Under the pieces are notes generated by a model. That model worked only from the letters and a program-made list of their open reading frames with translations, was not told the DNA's origin and made no database searches. Below are positions 17,305 through 26,591 of a stretch of 64,000 nucleotides of DNA, one piece after another. Positions within the stretch are counted from its first letter, which is position 1. Each line of letters opens with the position of its first letter. Origin of the DNA: CAZDVK01 sp964508915 (GTDB lineage Bacteria > Pseudomonadota > Alphaproteobacteria > Paracaedibacterales > CAIULA01); NCBI GenBank assembly GCA_964508915.1, contig CAZDVK010000008.1:1-64000 (forward strand), in the 5' to 3' direction. The position numbers and the translations under genes were made by a program.

Positions 17305-18374
17305 GGGGTTTTCTCGGTAGCCTGAACCGCCTGTCCAGACTTAACAAAAAGTCCCCCCACTGTTATTAACTGAATTTTTGCAGGCAATCCTGACACAAGT
17401 GTTTTGTCATGTTGTGCTTCAATCAGTTCAATTTTTTGAAATTGTGCCTTTCCATCCGCCACCACCATAACCCCCAAAACACCTTGATCACTTAGTGTTA
17501 AAGATGATGGTGGAATTGCGTGCGCCATAACCGGACTTTTAGGAATCAGAACCGTTGCTGTTACACCATGGGCAAAGGTTGTGTTTCCATCATTCAGCAA
17601 ACATTCAACGGCGTAGCTGCGTGTTTTAGGGTCTGCCGTTTGCGACACATAGGTAACTGTCCCAGCATAATTTTGGCCACGAATCAGAAAATTACACGGC
17701 TTTTGTAACGTCACATACGTGTGCTCATCCTCTGAAACGCATGCTTGTATTTTTGTGGGGGCAGGTTTTAAAAAGGTAATAATTTGGGTTCCTGCGGGCA
17801 CGTATTCACCCAGTTCCACATGCAAGGTGTCGTACAAACCGTCATAGGGTGCTTTAACCGTTAGTTGTTCAGCTTCATAAGTCGCCCGGGCTAGGGTTGT
17901 TTTTGCTAATTCCAAATCAGCCTTCGCTGCTAGCAAACTGTTTTTGCTATAAAAATCTTTATTTTTCAGTTTAGTTGCTGATTCGAATTCAGCCTGTTTG
18001 TGTTCTAGGGTTGCTTTGGCTTGGGCTAATTTTTCCAGGCAATCTGCATTTTCTAAGGCAATTAAGGGCGTTCCCTTTGAAACCATTTTACCCTTTTCCA
18101 CTAAAAGCGTAGCCACCTTGCCTGGTATTTCAGACCTAATAATGGTTTTTACATTTGCTTCTGTGTGGCCTGTTAGGCTTAAAAGTGGTGTAAATTCTTT
18201 GGCTTCAAAATTTTGGGTAATAACTTTTGGAATGATTGGGGAAGGCGTAAGTTTAGCTGGGTTATAAAAAAGCTTAAAAAGAATGACAACTAGCAGAAAA
18301 ATGCCCCCAGCAATTTTCCATGTCTGGGGGATTTTTTGAATAAGTGTCTGAAGATTGAGCTTTTTACTTTCCAT
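17301..18374 (-). CDS. RND periplasmic adaptor (membrane fusion protein)
   Basis: The 357-residue product is the HlyD/AcrA-type adaptor linking the RND permease to an outer-membrane channel. It has one N-terminal membrane anchor (IAGGIFLLVVILFKLFY), a lipoyl half-motif (RSEIPGKVATLLVEKGKMV), a short coiled-coil hairpin (EKLAQAKATLEHKQAEFESA and the following helix), the second lipoyl half (LTVKAPYDGLYDTLHVELGE) and a beta-barrel domain. The frame opens at 18407; I choose the ATG at 18374, which follows AAGAAAG and overlaps the stop of the upstream thioredoxin-fold gene by 11 bases, pointing to coupled translation. Confidence 0.92.
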   Translation of the reverse strand: MESKKLNLQTLIQKIPQTWKIAGGIFLLVVILFKLFYNPAKLTPSPIIPKVITQNFEAKEFTPLLSLTGHTEANVKTIIRSEIPGKVATLLVEKGKMVSKGTPLIALENADCLEKLAQAKATLEHKQAEFESATKLKNKDFYSKNSLLAAKADLELAKTTLARATYEAEQLTVKAPYDGLYDTLHVELGEYVPAGTQIITFLKPAPTKIQACVSEDEHTYVTLQKPCNFLIRGQNYAGTVTYVSQTADPKTRSYAVECLLNDGNTTFAHGVTATVLIPKSPVMAHAIPPSSLTLSDQGVLGVMVVADGKAQFQKIELIEAQHDKTLVSGLPAKIQLITVGGLFVKSGQAVQATEKTP

Positions 18375-19347
18375 CTTTCTTAACTTCACCGGTGCCGGCC
18401 GGAACACTTGCAGCGGCGGGTTGTACAGCAGCTGGTGCTGCTGGCGTTGCTACGGAAGCGGCTGATGATGGCGCCACAACTGGTGCGGCAGGAGCAGGTG
18501 CTGTTGCAGCAGGTACTGTGCCAGCAGCTGCTGGTTGCATTGTTCCAGCTGAATTCCCTATTTTTCCTTCTTTAAAAGAATCAATTAACTTTGAAAAATT
18601 ATCTACATCCATAGGTGGAATCATCATAAGTTCGCCAGATTTTTTACCACCAAACACTGTTGGTACACCTGCCGCTTTAATGGAATCAAAAGTCTTAACA
18701 TTATCTTCTAAAGTTTTACCGCTTGCTTCGGATGTTTCATCTTTTTCAAGTTTTGCCACATCTAAACCAGCTTCTTTAGCAAGGCCTAACAACTTAGCAC
18801 GGTCAAGTTCGCCTGCTTTTTCTACGAATTTTTCCATAAATGCTTTGAATTTATCAGCACCCTGCAGTGATGCAGCCAACATAACACGCGCCATCGCAAC
18901 TGAGTTAGGGCCCAAAATTGCTACAGGAATCACACTGATTGAAATGTCTTGGCGTTTTTGAACTAAAGCAAACGCCAACTTCATAAACTCATGACAATGG
19001 GGGCACATGGGGTCAACAAAAGCCGCAAAACCTATATCAGCTTGTGGGTTACCCAAAACAATGCTGGATGTTAGAATTTTATCTTTAACAACATTCGCGC
19101 TTTTTTCTATTTCTACGCGTAGCTTATCTTGTTGCGCTTGAACGCCTTCATTTACAGCACCGATAAACGCATCTGGTTTTTCACGCAAGAAATCAATTAA
19201 AACTTTTTGAATTTCTTGTTTTTGTGTTTCTGAAAAAGATGCCTTCCCATCACAAGAAGACTTTGTCATAAAGTAACCTGTTCCGGCAGCAACAGCAGCT
19301 GAAACAATAATTGTTGCAATAATATTAGATGGTGAACAACCCTGCAT
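18364..19347 (-). CDS. DsbA-family thioredoxin-fold protein
   Basis: A 327-residue disulfide oxidoreductase of the DsbA/BdbD/Com1 group. It has an N-terminal membrane anchor or uncleaved signal (residues 8-25), a helical segment, then a thioredoxin fold with the active site C115-P-H-C118 in FVDPMCPHCHEF and a helical insertion; the conserved cis-Pro segment is AAGVPTVFGG. The last 70 residues are an Ala/Pro/Val low-complexity tail. It should act in the periplasm, making disulfides. The window's many cysteine-bearing secreted proteins are plausible clients. It leads an operon with the RND adaptor and pump; divergent from gyrA. Confidence 0.9.
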   Translation of the reverse strand: MQGCSPSNIIATIIVSAAVAAGTGYFMTKSSCDGKASFSETQKQEIQKVLIDFLREKPDAFIGAVNEGVQAQQDKLRVEIEKSANVVKDKILTSSIVLGNPQADIGFAAFVDPMCPHCHEFMKLAFALVQKRQDISISVIPVAILGPNSVAMARVMLAASLQGADKFKAFMEKFVEKAGELDRAKLLGLAKEAGLDVAKLEKDETSEASGKTLEDNVKTFDSIKAAGVPTVFGGKKSGELMMIPPMDVDNFSKLIDSFKEGKIGNSAGTMQPAAAGTVPAATAPAPAAPVVAPSSAASVATPAAPAAVQPAAASVPAGTGEVKKDGK

Positions 19348-19491
19348 TATTTAGACCATATTTACAAAAAATTAATATAAATTGCATTGTAAGCATTCCA
19401 ATAGCAGATAGCAAAGGGTTTTTCAGGGGCCTTACCTCTTGTTAGTAGAGAGGGTAGAAACAACTAGAATATTGTTTTACTGTCAAATCCT

Positions 19492-19520
19492 TTGAGGTCT
19501 TGAATAAAAAATGCTAGGAT
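19492..19520 (+). promoter_or_regulatory. candidate gyrA promoter
   Basis: TTGAGG (19492-19497), 17-base spacer, TAGGAT (19515-19520) gives a good sigma-70-like promoter 42 bases upstream of the gyrA ATG. The rest of the divergent gap 19348-19561 is AT-rich with no other feature I can support. Confidence 0.55.
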
Positions 19521-19561
19521 GACCCTGATTTTTATTGATTTGTTATTGGGCCTGTATTTTT

Positions 19562-22270
19562 ATGACTTCTTCTGTTAATTCCCGCGAAATTAGACCTGTT
19601 CCTATCGAAGAGGAAATGAAAAGTTCCTATCTTGATTACGCCATGAGCGTGATTGTTTCCCGTGCATTACCAGATGTGCGCGATGGTTTGAAACCGGTAC
19701 ATCGTCGTATTTTATACGCCATGAAAGATGCCGGTAACGATTATAACAGGCCTTATCGAAAATCAGCCCGCGTGGTGGGTGACGTGATGGGTAAATACCA
19801 CCCCCACGGAAATGCCCCTATTTATGAAGCCATGGTACGCATGACGCAAGACTTCAGCTTGCGACTACCGTTGATTGATGGGCAAGGTAACTTTGGTTCT
19901 ATGGATGGAGACCCCGCTGCTGCTGAACGGTATACCGAAGCGCGTTTGGCCCGTTCTGCCCATGATTTGTTAGAAGATATTGACAAAAACACTGTTGATT
20001 TCCAAACCAACTATGATGACACGTTACAAGAACCTAAAGTGTTGCCAGCACGCTTTCCCAATTTGCTGGTGAACGGTACCAGTGGTATTGCCGTTGGTAT
20101 GGCAACCTATATTCCAACCCACAATTTGGGCGAAGTGGTAGATGCTTGTATTGCGTTAATTAAAAACCCAGAAATTTCCTTACCAGAATTGATGAACATC
20201 ATTCCAGGCCCTGATTTTCCAACAGGTGGCACCATTATGGGCCGTCATGGCATTATGGAAGCCTTCCGTACAGGCCGTGGTGGTATGATGGTGCGCGGTA
20301 AAACCTCCATTGAAAAAATGAAAGGTGATCGCGAAGCTATTGTTGTTCATGAAATTCCGTTCCAAGTGAACAAGGCCAAAATGGTTGAAAAAATCGCCGA
20401 CCTTGTGAAAGAAAAAATTATTGAAGGCATCAGCGATTTACGCGATGAATCTGACCGCGACGGTGTGCGTGTTGTTATTGAACTGAAGCGCGATGCGGTG
20501 GCTGACGTGGTTTTGAACCAGTTGTATCGCTATAGCCCCCTACAAACCAGCATCAGTTTTAACATGTTGGCCCTTGTTCATGGGCGCCCAGAACAGCTTT
20601 CTTTAAAGCGTATTTTGGAAGAATTTTTAAGCTTCCGGGAAGAAGTTATTTTACGCCGCACACGGTTTGAATTGGCCAAATCCCGTGAAAAAGCCCACAC
20701 TTTGTTAGGATTCGCCGTTGCTGTTGCCAATATTGACCCAATTATTGCCTTGATTCGCGCAGCCGCTGACCGCCAGCAAGCGAAAGAAGAATTGATGTCC
20801 CGTGCCTGGGATGCATCTGTTATTGGGCCTTTGCTGGCGTTGGTTGATGAAGTGGCGGAGCAAGACAAATATAAACTGTCTGAAATTCAAGCTAACGCCA
20901 TCTTAGATTTGCGCTTGCACCGCTTAACAAGCCTGGAACGTGACAAAATTAAAAATGACCTAGAAGAAGTCGTGGCCCAGATTCAAGAATTTCTAAGCAT
21001 CCTGGCATCCCGTCAACGGGTTTTGGATATTATGGAAACGGAACTGGTTGAAATTCGCGAACGATTTGCCACACCGCGCCGTACAGATATTGAAGACGGT
21101 GATTCCACGTTAGACGTAGAAGACCTGATTCAGCGTGAAGATATGGTTATAACTGTGAGCGTCGGTGGCTACATTAAGCGGGTGCCTTTGTCAACTTACC
21201 GTGCGCAAAAACGCGGTGGCCGTGGCCGGTCTGGCATGACCACAAAAGAAGAAGATGTGGTTCAAGACGTTATTGTGGCCAACACCCACAGCCGGGTTAT
21301 GTTCTTTTCAACATTAGGCAAGGTGTACCAATTAAAAGTTTACCGCTTACCGCTAGGTACCCCAACGGCTAAGGGCCGCGCCATGGTGAACTTATTGCCA
21401 TTGGCACCCGGTGAAACCATCTCCACCGTTTTGGTCATGCCGGATGAAGTGAATGAAGGTATAACAACTGAACCCTTCTTCATGTTTGCTACATCATTAG
21501 GGAACGTACGCCGTAACCGTTTAAGTGATTTTGAAAATATTCCAAGCAACGGTAAACGGGCTATGAAGCTGGATGAGGGCGAAGACCTGATTTCTGTGAT
21601 GTTGTGCACCGAAACGCAAGATGTTTTGTTGTCCACCCAAAATGGCTTAACCAATCGTTTTAACGCGACCGATGTACGTATTTTCGCAGGCCGTGATTCA
21701 AACGGTGTACGGGGTATTCGTTTACAAGGGAAAGACCGCGTTATTGCCATGGCCATTCTTGACCAAGGGCGTTTAGACATGGCCGAGCGGGATGCTTATT
21801 TACGCCAAGCGGCTAAATTACGGCAATCTCAAGGTGAAGAAGATGGTGCACCAGATATGGAAGAATCAACTTCAGAAATCATTCAACTAACGCCAGAACG
21901 GTTCCAAGAACTCCACGCCCAAGAACAGTTCATTTTGACCATTACAGAAAACGGGTATGGTAAACGCAGTTCGGCCTTTGAGTACCGCACCACAAACCGT
22001 GGCAGCCAAGGTTTCACAAGTATTGTTGTGAATAAGCGCAATGGTGGCGTTGTGGCATCATTCCCAGCGTTGGGGGATGACCATATTATGCTGGTAACTG
22101 ACCAGGGCCGTTTGATTCGCTGCCCTATTCATGATGTACGCATTACCAGACGTTCAGCCCAAGGGGTTATTATTTTCCGGGTGGATGAAGGCGAAAAAGT
22201 GGTTTCTGTTTCCCGAATTCCAGCTGGTGATGAAGAAGAAGGGGATATGGTGGACGAAGGCGAAGAATAG
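19562..22270 (+). CDS. gyrA: DNA gyrase subunit A
   Basis: GyrA is the breakage-reunion subunit of gyrase, which introduces negative supercoils. The 902-residue protein has the winged-helix and tower domains with catalytic Tyr124 in AAERYTEARL and a C-terminal beta-pinwheel carrying the GyrA box QKRGGRGRSG near residue 555. I use the ATG at 19562, matching the usual N-terminus, instead of the frame opening at 19535. The quinolone-binding helix reads HPHGNAPIYE where E. coli has HPHGDSAVYD; the Ser83 and Asp87 equivalents are Ala and Glu. The gene is slightly more GC-rich than its neighbours, as highly conserved genes here tend to be. Confidence 0.97.
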   Translation: MTSSVNSREIRPVPIEEEMKSSYLDYAMSVIVSRALPDVRDGLKPVHRRILYAMKDAGNDYNRPYRKSARVVGDVMGKYHPHGNAPIYEAMVRMTQDFSLRLPLIDGQGNFGSMDGDPAAAERYTEARLARSAHDLLEDIDKNTVDFQTNYDDTLQEPKVLPARFPNLLVNGTSGIAVGMATYIPTHNLGEVVDACIALIKNPEISLPELMNIIPGPDFPTGGTIMGRHGIMEAFRTGRGGMMVRGKTSIEKMKGDREAIVVHEIPFQVNKAKMVEKIADLVKEKIIEGISDLRDESDRDGVRVVIELKRDAVADVVLNQLYRYSPLQTSISFNMLALVHGRPEQLSLKRILEEFLSFREEVILRRTRFELAKSREKAHTLLGFAVAVANIDPIIALIRAAADRQQAKEELMSRAWDASVIGPLLALVDEVAEQDKYKLSEIQANAILDLRLHRLTSLERDKIKNDLEEVVAQIQEFLSILASRQRVLDIMETELVEIRERFATPRRTDIEDGDSTLDVEDLIQREDMVITVSVGGYIKRVPLSTYRAQKRGGRGRSGMTTKEEDVVQDVIVANTHSRVMFFSTLGKVYQLKVYRLPLGTPTAKGRAMVNLLPLAPGETISTVLVMPDEVNEGITTEPFFMFATSLGNVRRNRLSDFENIPSNGKRAMKLDEGEDLISVMLCTETQDVLLSTQNGLTNRFNATDVRIFAGRDSNGVRGIRLQGKDRVIAMAILDQGRLDMAERDAYLRQAAKLRQSQGEEDGAPDMEESTSEIIQLTPERFQELHAQEQFILTITENGYGKRSSAFEYRTTNRGSQGFTSIVVNKRNGGVVASFPALGDDHIMLVTDQGRLIRCPIHDVRITRRSAQGVIIFRVDEGEKVVSVSRIPAGDEEEGDMVDEGEE

Positions 22271-22276
22271 GCTGAT

Positions 22277-22663
22277 TTATTTTTTTATCAGTTTACCAAC
22301 CAACGCCTTCAAATTCTCAGGCAGCACAGCTAGCATGATGGTGTCATCGCCGGCTATGGTGCCCAACACCTCCGTCAGGTTTTGTTCTTCAATCATGAAC
22401 GCAACAGCACTGGCGTGACCCGGCATGGTTTTAATGATAATTAAATTAGGTGGCGCCTCAACCACGCTGATAATTCCGGAAATTCCAGCTGGCCGTTCAG
22501 ACACGTAAAAACCATTTTTTTTGCGAATCCCTAGTTTTTGAAAATGGCGTGATAAAGTTGATTGGGTTATTTGAACCCCTTCACAAGTCAGATCGTGCAA
22601 AATTTGAGTTTGATCTTCGTATTTTTTTTGCTGAATAAGCTTCAGAATAAGCTGATGAACCAT
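22277..22663 (-). CDS. argR: arginine repressor
   Basis: ArgR hexamers bind ARG boxes when loaded with arginine. The 128-residue product has the N-terminal winged helix (LILKLIQQKKYEDQTQIL, then QITQSTLSRHFQKLGIRKK) and the C-terminal arginine-binding oligomerisation domain with the hallmark GTIAGDDTIMLAV. The frame extends upstream to 22792 but only the ATG at 22663 gives a normal ArgR start; ribosome site is weak. It is convergent with gyrA (6-base gap) and divergent from gapR. No arginine biosynthesis or deiminase genes are in the window, so its targets lie elsewhere. Confidence 0.92.
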   Translation of the reverse strand: MVHQLILKLIQQKKYEDQTQILHDLTCEGVQITQSTLSRHFQKLGIRKKNGFYVSERPAGISGIISVVEAPPNLIIIKTMPGHASAVAFMIEEQNLTEVLGTIAGDDTIMLAVLPENLKALVGKLIKK

Positions 22664-22743
22664 AGAAAAAGATTGCCAAAATAATGTATATGCCGCTAAC
22701 TCTAGAGCATATAAATTTTCACAAATTTTGAGAAGGAAATAAA

Positions 22744-22995
22744 ATGGAACAATTTCAACATGGCGGCATTTCAGGGGCCCAGTTGCGGTCATTCATTGAA
22801 CGTATTGAAAAGCTAGAACAAGACAAAGCAGAGCTAGCTGAAACTTTACGTGACATTTTTGCTGAAGCTAAAGCCGAAGGGTTTGATGTAAAAGTGATGC
22901 GGCAATTGATACGTATTCGCAAAATGAAAAAGGAAGATCTTGCCGAACAAGAAGAACTGCTTGATTTATACCGCCATGCATTGGGGGAAGTGTAG
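22744..22995 (+). CDS. gapR: GapR-family DNA-binding protein (DUF2312)
   Basis: The 83-residue product matches GapR, the alphaproteobacterial nucleoid protein that clamps overtwisted, AT-rich DNA ahead of replication forks and transcription and stimulates topoisomerases. It is nearly all helical: LRSFIERIEKLEQDKAELAE, DIFAEAKAEGFDVKVMRQLI and KMKKEDLAEQEELLDLYRHA. A strong ribosome site (GAGAAGGAAATAAA) precedes the ATG. It sits close to gyrA, a functional partner in torsional stress, although argR lies between. A terminator follows. Confidence 0.95.
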   Translation: MEQFQHGGISGAQLRSFIERIEKLEQDKAELAETLRDIFAEAKAEGFDVKVMRQLIRIRKMKKEDLAEQEELLDLYRHALGEV

Positions 22996-23009
22996 GGAAG
23001 GAAAAAACT

Positions 23010-23039
23010 ATCCCCCGCCTCTTAGGAAAAGCAGGGGAT
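23010..23039. terminator. hairpin after gapR
   Basis: ATCCCCCGC, 12-base loop, GCAGGGGAT forms a stem with one internal C-A mismatch in the 55-base gap between the convergent gapR and the secreted-protein gene ending at 23051. The sequence GGTTTGTTAC follows on the plus strand. Confidence 0.55.
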
Positions 23040-23050
23040 GGTTTGTTACT

Positions 23051-24700
23051 TTAAACGGCCCAATATTCATCGCGTGGCAGCAAATTATTGTACCTTCGAG
23101 TTGCCATATCTAAACCAAAAGATTGATCTAACATATCGATTCGATCTAAAACATCTTGGTCTGTTTCACCTAATTTTTTGGACATTGCCGAAACAAGGTC
23201 AATATTTGGCATATTATGACCTTCTTTATAAACAACATTGCGCCCATCTTCTGACCACGCCATACATGCCGTTACAAACATATTTTTCCGGTGATTTTGT
23301 GCCTTGGTTTCCAACCTACCTAAACCGGTTAGCTCAAAGGCAGTAGCCAACGTGTCAAATGTTGTATAAAACCGAACAGCTTGCGATAGGCTGTAATAAA
23401 TCATCCTAAATTCATCTTGCGTTGCTACATGGTCATAATCAATACCATACCGCCCGCCTGTTGCAAGGGTGTTGGCAATATTGGCTGCAATGACTTTTTC
23501 ACTTGTCCATCCCGGGGTTTCATCAATACACCAATCATTTTCTTTAATGTACTCAAGAACCCGCCCTTGAATAGCCACCGCTTTCAGGGGGGCGGCGTAT
23601 ACTGACCAATCTTTATTGTTCATATCAGAAAGTAAACTTACAGCCCTATTGAGGGCCGATAAAACATGCTTGCTGGTATCTTTATCGCTTGCGGCCGTGT
23701 TAAAAATAGTGAATTGATCACCCCTAGGCTTACGCAATTCAGATAAAATGCGAAGCACATAATATTCAGGTTTGTCGGAATCCTGAATACGCACGCTACT
23801 ACCTATTTTAACTCTTGAAAGCTTCCGAAGCTTTTCCTCCACAGGCGCTTGTTCAAAAGTAACTGTTGTTATCGTTTTACGACCTTTTGACTTTGACGCT
23901 GCAGGGTAGGTTTTGGCTAAATCTGCATATTTATCCTTGTTATAGTCAGGTATGGCTTTAACCCGTTCGTCGAGTGCCTTAAAAAAAGCGGGGTTAGGAC
24001 CAACTAATCTTTTTAATTTACCTCGAACCAAAGCATAACCTAGGGGCTTAACCCTATTTAAGCTCATCATAGTTCTGGATAAATCCTGCACATACCCTAT
24101 TTCGCTTCCAGGAATATTAGAAGAAGTACCCCGCTGAAGTTCACGGCCAATGATAGCCATTGGGGCAAGGGTTTCCATAGGCACACCAAAGCTTGTCATG
24201 GCGAACATCAAGGTTTCAGACCTATGATTCAGGCCATTTAAAAAATCAAATATAGCCAAGTCAACGTTGGGATCTGGGCTCCAAACTTGTGTTATGTCCC
24301 CTCCCGCAACAATAAGTTCACTGCCACTTCTCCCACTTGCAGCGTAAACACCACCGCGCGTTGCAGCTGAGGCGAAAGAACGTTCGGTATAATCCATTAT
24401 TGCCTTAAGGGCAGCAATATTCGCTGTTGTTCCGGAAGACTCCAAAGTTCGGTGAGCATCCAGGGGGTTCCTTGCCAATGCAATGTCTATAGTTCCCAAT
24501 GAAGCAGCAAGTTGATTTCTAACAGCAAGAGCTGCAGGTGTATGGCTTGCCAGCAATTGTAATCCAGATAAAGGCGCTTCAGATCCTCCGGGCATTGGTC
24601 TTGAAGCCAAAGATCCTCTGGGAGCACGTGCCGCTGCTGCAACCTCTTGCACGCCCAGCAAAAACAAGGCGCCTAAAATAATGGGAATTCTCTTTTTCAT
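23051..24700 (-). CDS. secreted protein, paralogue A of a tandem pair
   Basis: A 549-residue product of unknown function. The ATG at 24700 follows GAAAGGAAAAAGT and starts a signal peptide (MKKRIPIILGALFLLGVQEVAAA). The mature part is largely helical. Its last 150 residues align by eye with the protein encoded just upstream: a conserved F-x-x-IYYS-[LI]-S-x-x-VR-[FW] block, then TF-x-x-LA-x-AF, GL, and an H-[RQ]-[KR]-N-[MV]-F-x-x-A-x-x-AWSE block. The signal peptides are also nearly identical, so the two arose by tandem duplication and then diverged. No catalytic motif was recognised. Likely exported; co-transcribed with its paralogue (34-base gap). Confidence 0.75.
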   Translation of the reverse strand: MKKRIPIILGALFLLGVQEVAAAARAPRGSLASRPMPGGSEAPLSGLQLLASHTPAALAVRNQLAASLGTIDIALARNPLDAHRTLESSGTTANIAALKAIMDYTERSFASAATRGGVYAASGRSGSELIVAGGDITQVWSPDPNVDLAIFDFLNGLNHRSETLMFAMTSFGVPMETLAPMAIIGRELQRGTSSNIPGSEIGYVQDLSRTMMSLNRVKPLGYALVRGKLKRLVGPNPAFFKALDERVKAIPDYNKDKYADLAKTYPAASKSKGRKTITTVTFEQAPVEEKLRKLSRVKIGSSVRIQDSDKPEYYVLRILSELRKPRGDQFTIFNTAASDKDTSKHVLSALNRAVSLLSDMNNKDWSVYAAPLKAVAIQGRVLEYIKENDWCIDETPGWTSEKVIAANIANTLATGGRYGIDYDHVATQDEFRMIYYSLSQAVRFYTTFDTLATAFELTGLGRLETKAQNHRKNMFVTACMAWSEDGRNVVYKEGHNMPNIDLVSAMSKKLGETDQDVLDRIDMLDQSFGLDMATRRYNNLLPRDEYWAV

Positions 24701-24734
24701 ATACTTTTTCCTTTCAGGTAAAAAATTCAAGGGG

Positions 24735-26591
24735 TTATTCGTTAATCAGGTCTCTGTAAACAGGGCGAATAGCACCTTTATTCGCATGTGTCCATTCAAA
24801 CAACTTATATTCTTCGTGCAAAACCTTTAACTGTCCAATTGTTTTATCTCTGGCTTGAACCAGTTGTACTGAGACAAGGTCAAGAAGGTCACCTTCGCGG
24901 TTTAAATTGTTTTCTGACCAAGCAATAGCTGCCACCAAAAATACATTCCGTTGATGGCTTTTTTCATTACCTTCACCAAGGCCATTGAAAGCAGAATCCA
25001 TACAAAAGGCGTTTGCTAAGCTACCAAATGTGCCAAACCAACGAACGGTTTCAGAAATAGAATAATATATTTTTCCAAAATCATCAGCTGTTGCTTTTCG
25101 TGCATAATCAACTTTTACGCTAGCTTGTCGGCCCACTAACGTAGAGGCAATGAACCTTGCACCCCCTCTTTCAACATCTCGACATCCCGCTTCATCAAAG
25201 ATGATGTTTTCCTGGTCCACATGGTGCAAAAGTGACGCCATTTTTTCAATAACATCCAATGCTGCAATGTCAGTTGGGTTCGTAATTCTCTTTTCGAACC
25301 CAACCGAGTTGACACAGACGCTCCATAAACTGGCCGTTCCCATGTTACGAACGTAAAAAACGAGTGTATTATAGTTCGAATCGAGAGAGGGTGGATAATT
25401 CCTGAAAAGTACCGTCATAGAACGTCTAGTGAGTGGCTCTAATGGCTTTCTGTCAACAGGTGGAAACTTTCCAGAACGGAAAGCCTTTTCAAAATCACTT
25501 ACTAATTTAGTTCTAACTGCTGATGGTTCGTATACGCTTTTGGGGTAAAAACTTTCGAAAGCAGCAAAAGCGGCTGCTTCTTCCGTTTTTCTATAGTCAT
25601 CATCCGAAGATAAGCTTAGTAAATTTGCCCTTACATAAACGTCATAAACAGGGTTAAAAACAAAAGGTGGTATCAAATTACAGTAGAAATCTTCAATTGT
25701 TTTTTTGTTTATATCAGTGGCATATGTTTTTATTTTTACAGCACGCACAATACCTTCGCAGCATTCTTTGATTTGGTCTTTCCTTTGTTTCATTTCTTGT
25801 GCCAACGCGCTGGATGGATCATTTCGAATCAAATTGGTTACAAATTCATCAAATTTAAACAAAAACAGTAAATATTCGCTAGGTTTTCTTGCTGAAAAAT
25901 TACCTCTCAAACGTACTAGAAAATCATTGTAATAAGTGGTTTTATTATCTTTGAAATGGCGTCGTTCAAGTTCTTTATTATCGCTTAAACATTCCACCCA
26001 AAGTACGGCCATGAAATCAATTTCTTGGTTGTGAAATGGGCCTTCGTTAAGCCTATCTAATAATGGGGCCGTCATAGACAGGCTTTTACTTTCAACAGGT
26101 TGACGTAAAGAAGCCGCCCCCGTTTTGAGTACCGGGCTTGCAAATCCTGCCCCGCTAGCTGCAGGCGCTCGCGATGATAAAAATCTACTAAATGCAGGCG
26201 GCGGTGGAGGGCCCCATCCGGTTGGATGAACTTGCCCTGGCCATGGTGGTGAGATTATAGGAGGAGACTCTTCAGCAGGCTCTCTTAAAGCAGCCAATCC
26301 GGCCGTTAGATCTTGTAATTGACTCCCAGAAAAAGCGGTTATGCCAATATGTGGTGGAGAAGGAGGACGCATTGTTCTCATACGGCCCCTTGCTGCTTCC
26401 ATGTCTTTCAAGCTAGCTTCCATTGTTTTAAGGAGAGCTTGAGCTTGAGGGTTCCCTACTGCAAGTAATCGAAACGCATCTATTTGTTTCCTTATCTGGG
26501 AAACTTGACTTCCATCAATCCCCGCTGCCGCAACTTCTTGAACGCCCACCAGAAACAACAACCCAAAGATAATGGGAATTTTCTTTTTCAC
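24735..26591 (-). CDS. secreted protein, paralogue B with proline-rich segment
   Basis: A 618-residue secreted protein of unknown function, starting at a GTG with an AAGGAG ribosome site. The signal peptide (MKKKIPIIFGLLFLVGVQEVAAA) matches paralogue A. Residues 24-75 are helical. Residues about 75-135 are proline-rich, with PPSPP, ESPPIISPPWPG and WGPPPPPAF, a composition seen in ligands of eukaryotic profilin, WW and EVH1 domains. The remainder is helical and ends with the same IYYS-VR-TF-LA-AF and HQRN-VF-AAIAWSE blocks as paralogue A. It lies directly upstream of paralogue A and is divergent from sdhA. A host-interaction role is a guess from layout and composition. Confidence 0.75.
   Translation of the reverse strand: MKKKIPIIFGLLFLVGVQEVAAAGIDGSQVSQIRKQIDAFRLLAVGNPQAQALLKTMEASLKDMEAARGRMRTMRPPSPPHIGITAFSGSQLQDLTAGLAALREPAEESPPIISPPWPGQVHPTGWGPPPPPAFSRFLSSRAPAASGAGFASPVLKTGAASLRQPVESKSLSMTAPLLDRLNEGPFHNQEIDFMAVLWVECLSDNKELERRHFKDNKTTYYNDFLVRLRGNFSARKPSEYLLFLFKFDEFVTNLIRNDPSSALAQEMKQRKDQIKECCEGIVRAVKIKTYATDINKKTIEDFYCNLIPPFVFNPVYDVYVRANLLSLSSDDDYRKTEEAAAFAAFESFYPKSVYEPSAVRTKLVSDFEKAFRSGKFPPVDRKPLEPLTRRSMTVLFRNYPPSLDSNYNTLVFYVRNMGTASLWSVCVNSVGFEKRITNPTDIAALDVIEKMASLLHHVDQENIIFDEAGCRDVERGGARFIASTLVGRQASVKVDYARKATADDFGKIYYSISETVRWFGTFGSLANAFCMDSAFNGLGEGNEKSHQRNVFLVAAIAWSENNLNREGDLLDLVSVQLVQARDKTIGQLKVLHEEYKLFEWTHANKGAIRPVYRDLINE

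Noticed and set aside
18392..18961. A 189-codon plus-strand frame rich in Ala and Gly opposite the DsbA-like gene
   Set aside because: It is the antisense of the Ala/Pro-rich tail and thioredoxin domain of a clearly coding gene; composition explains its openness.
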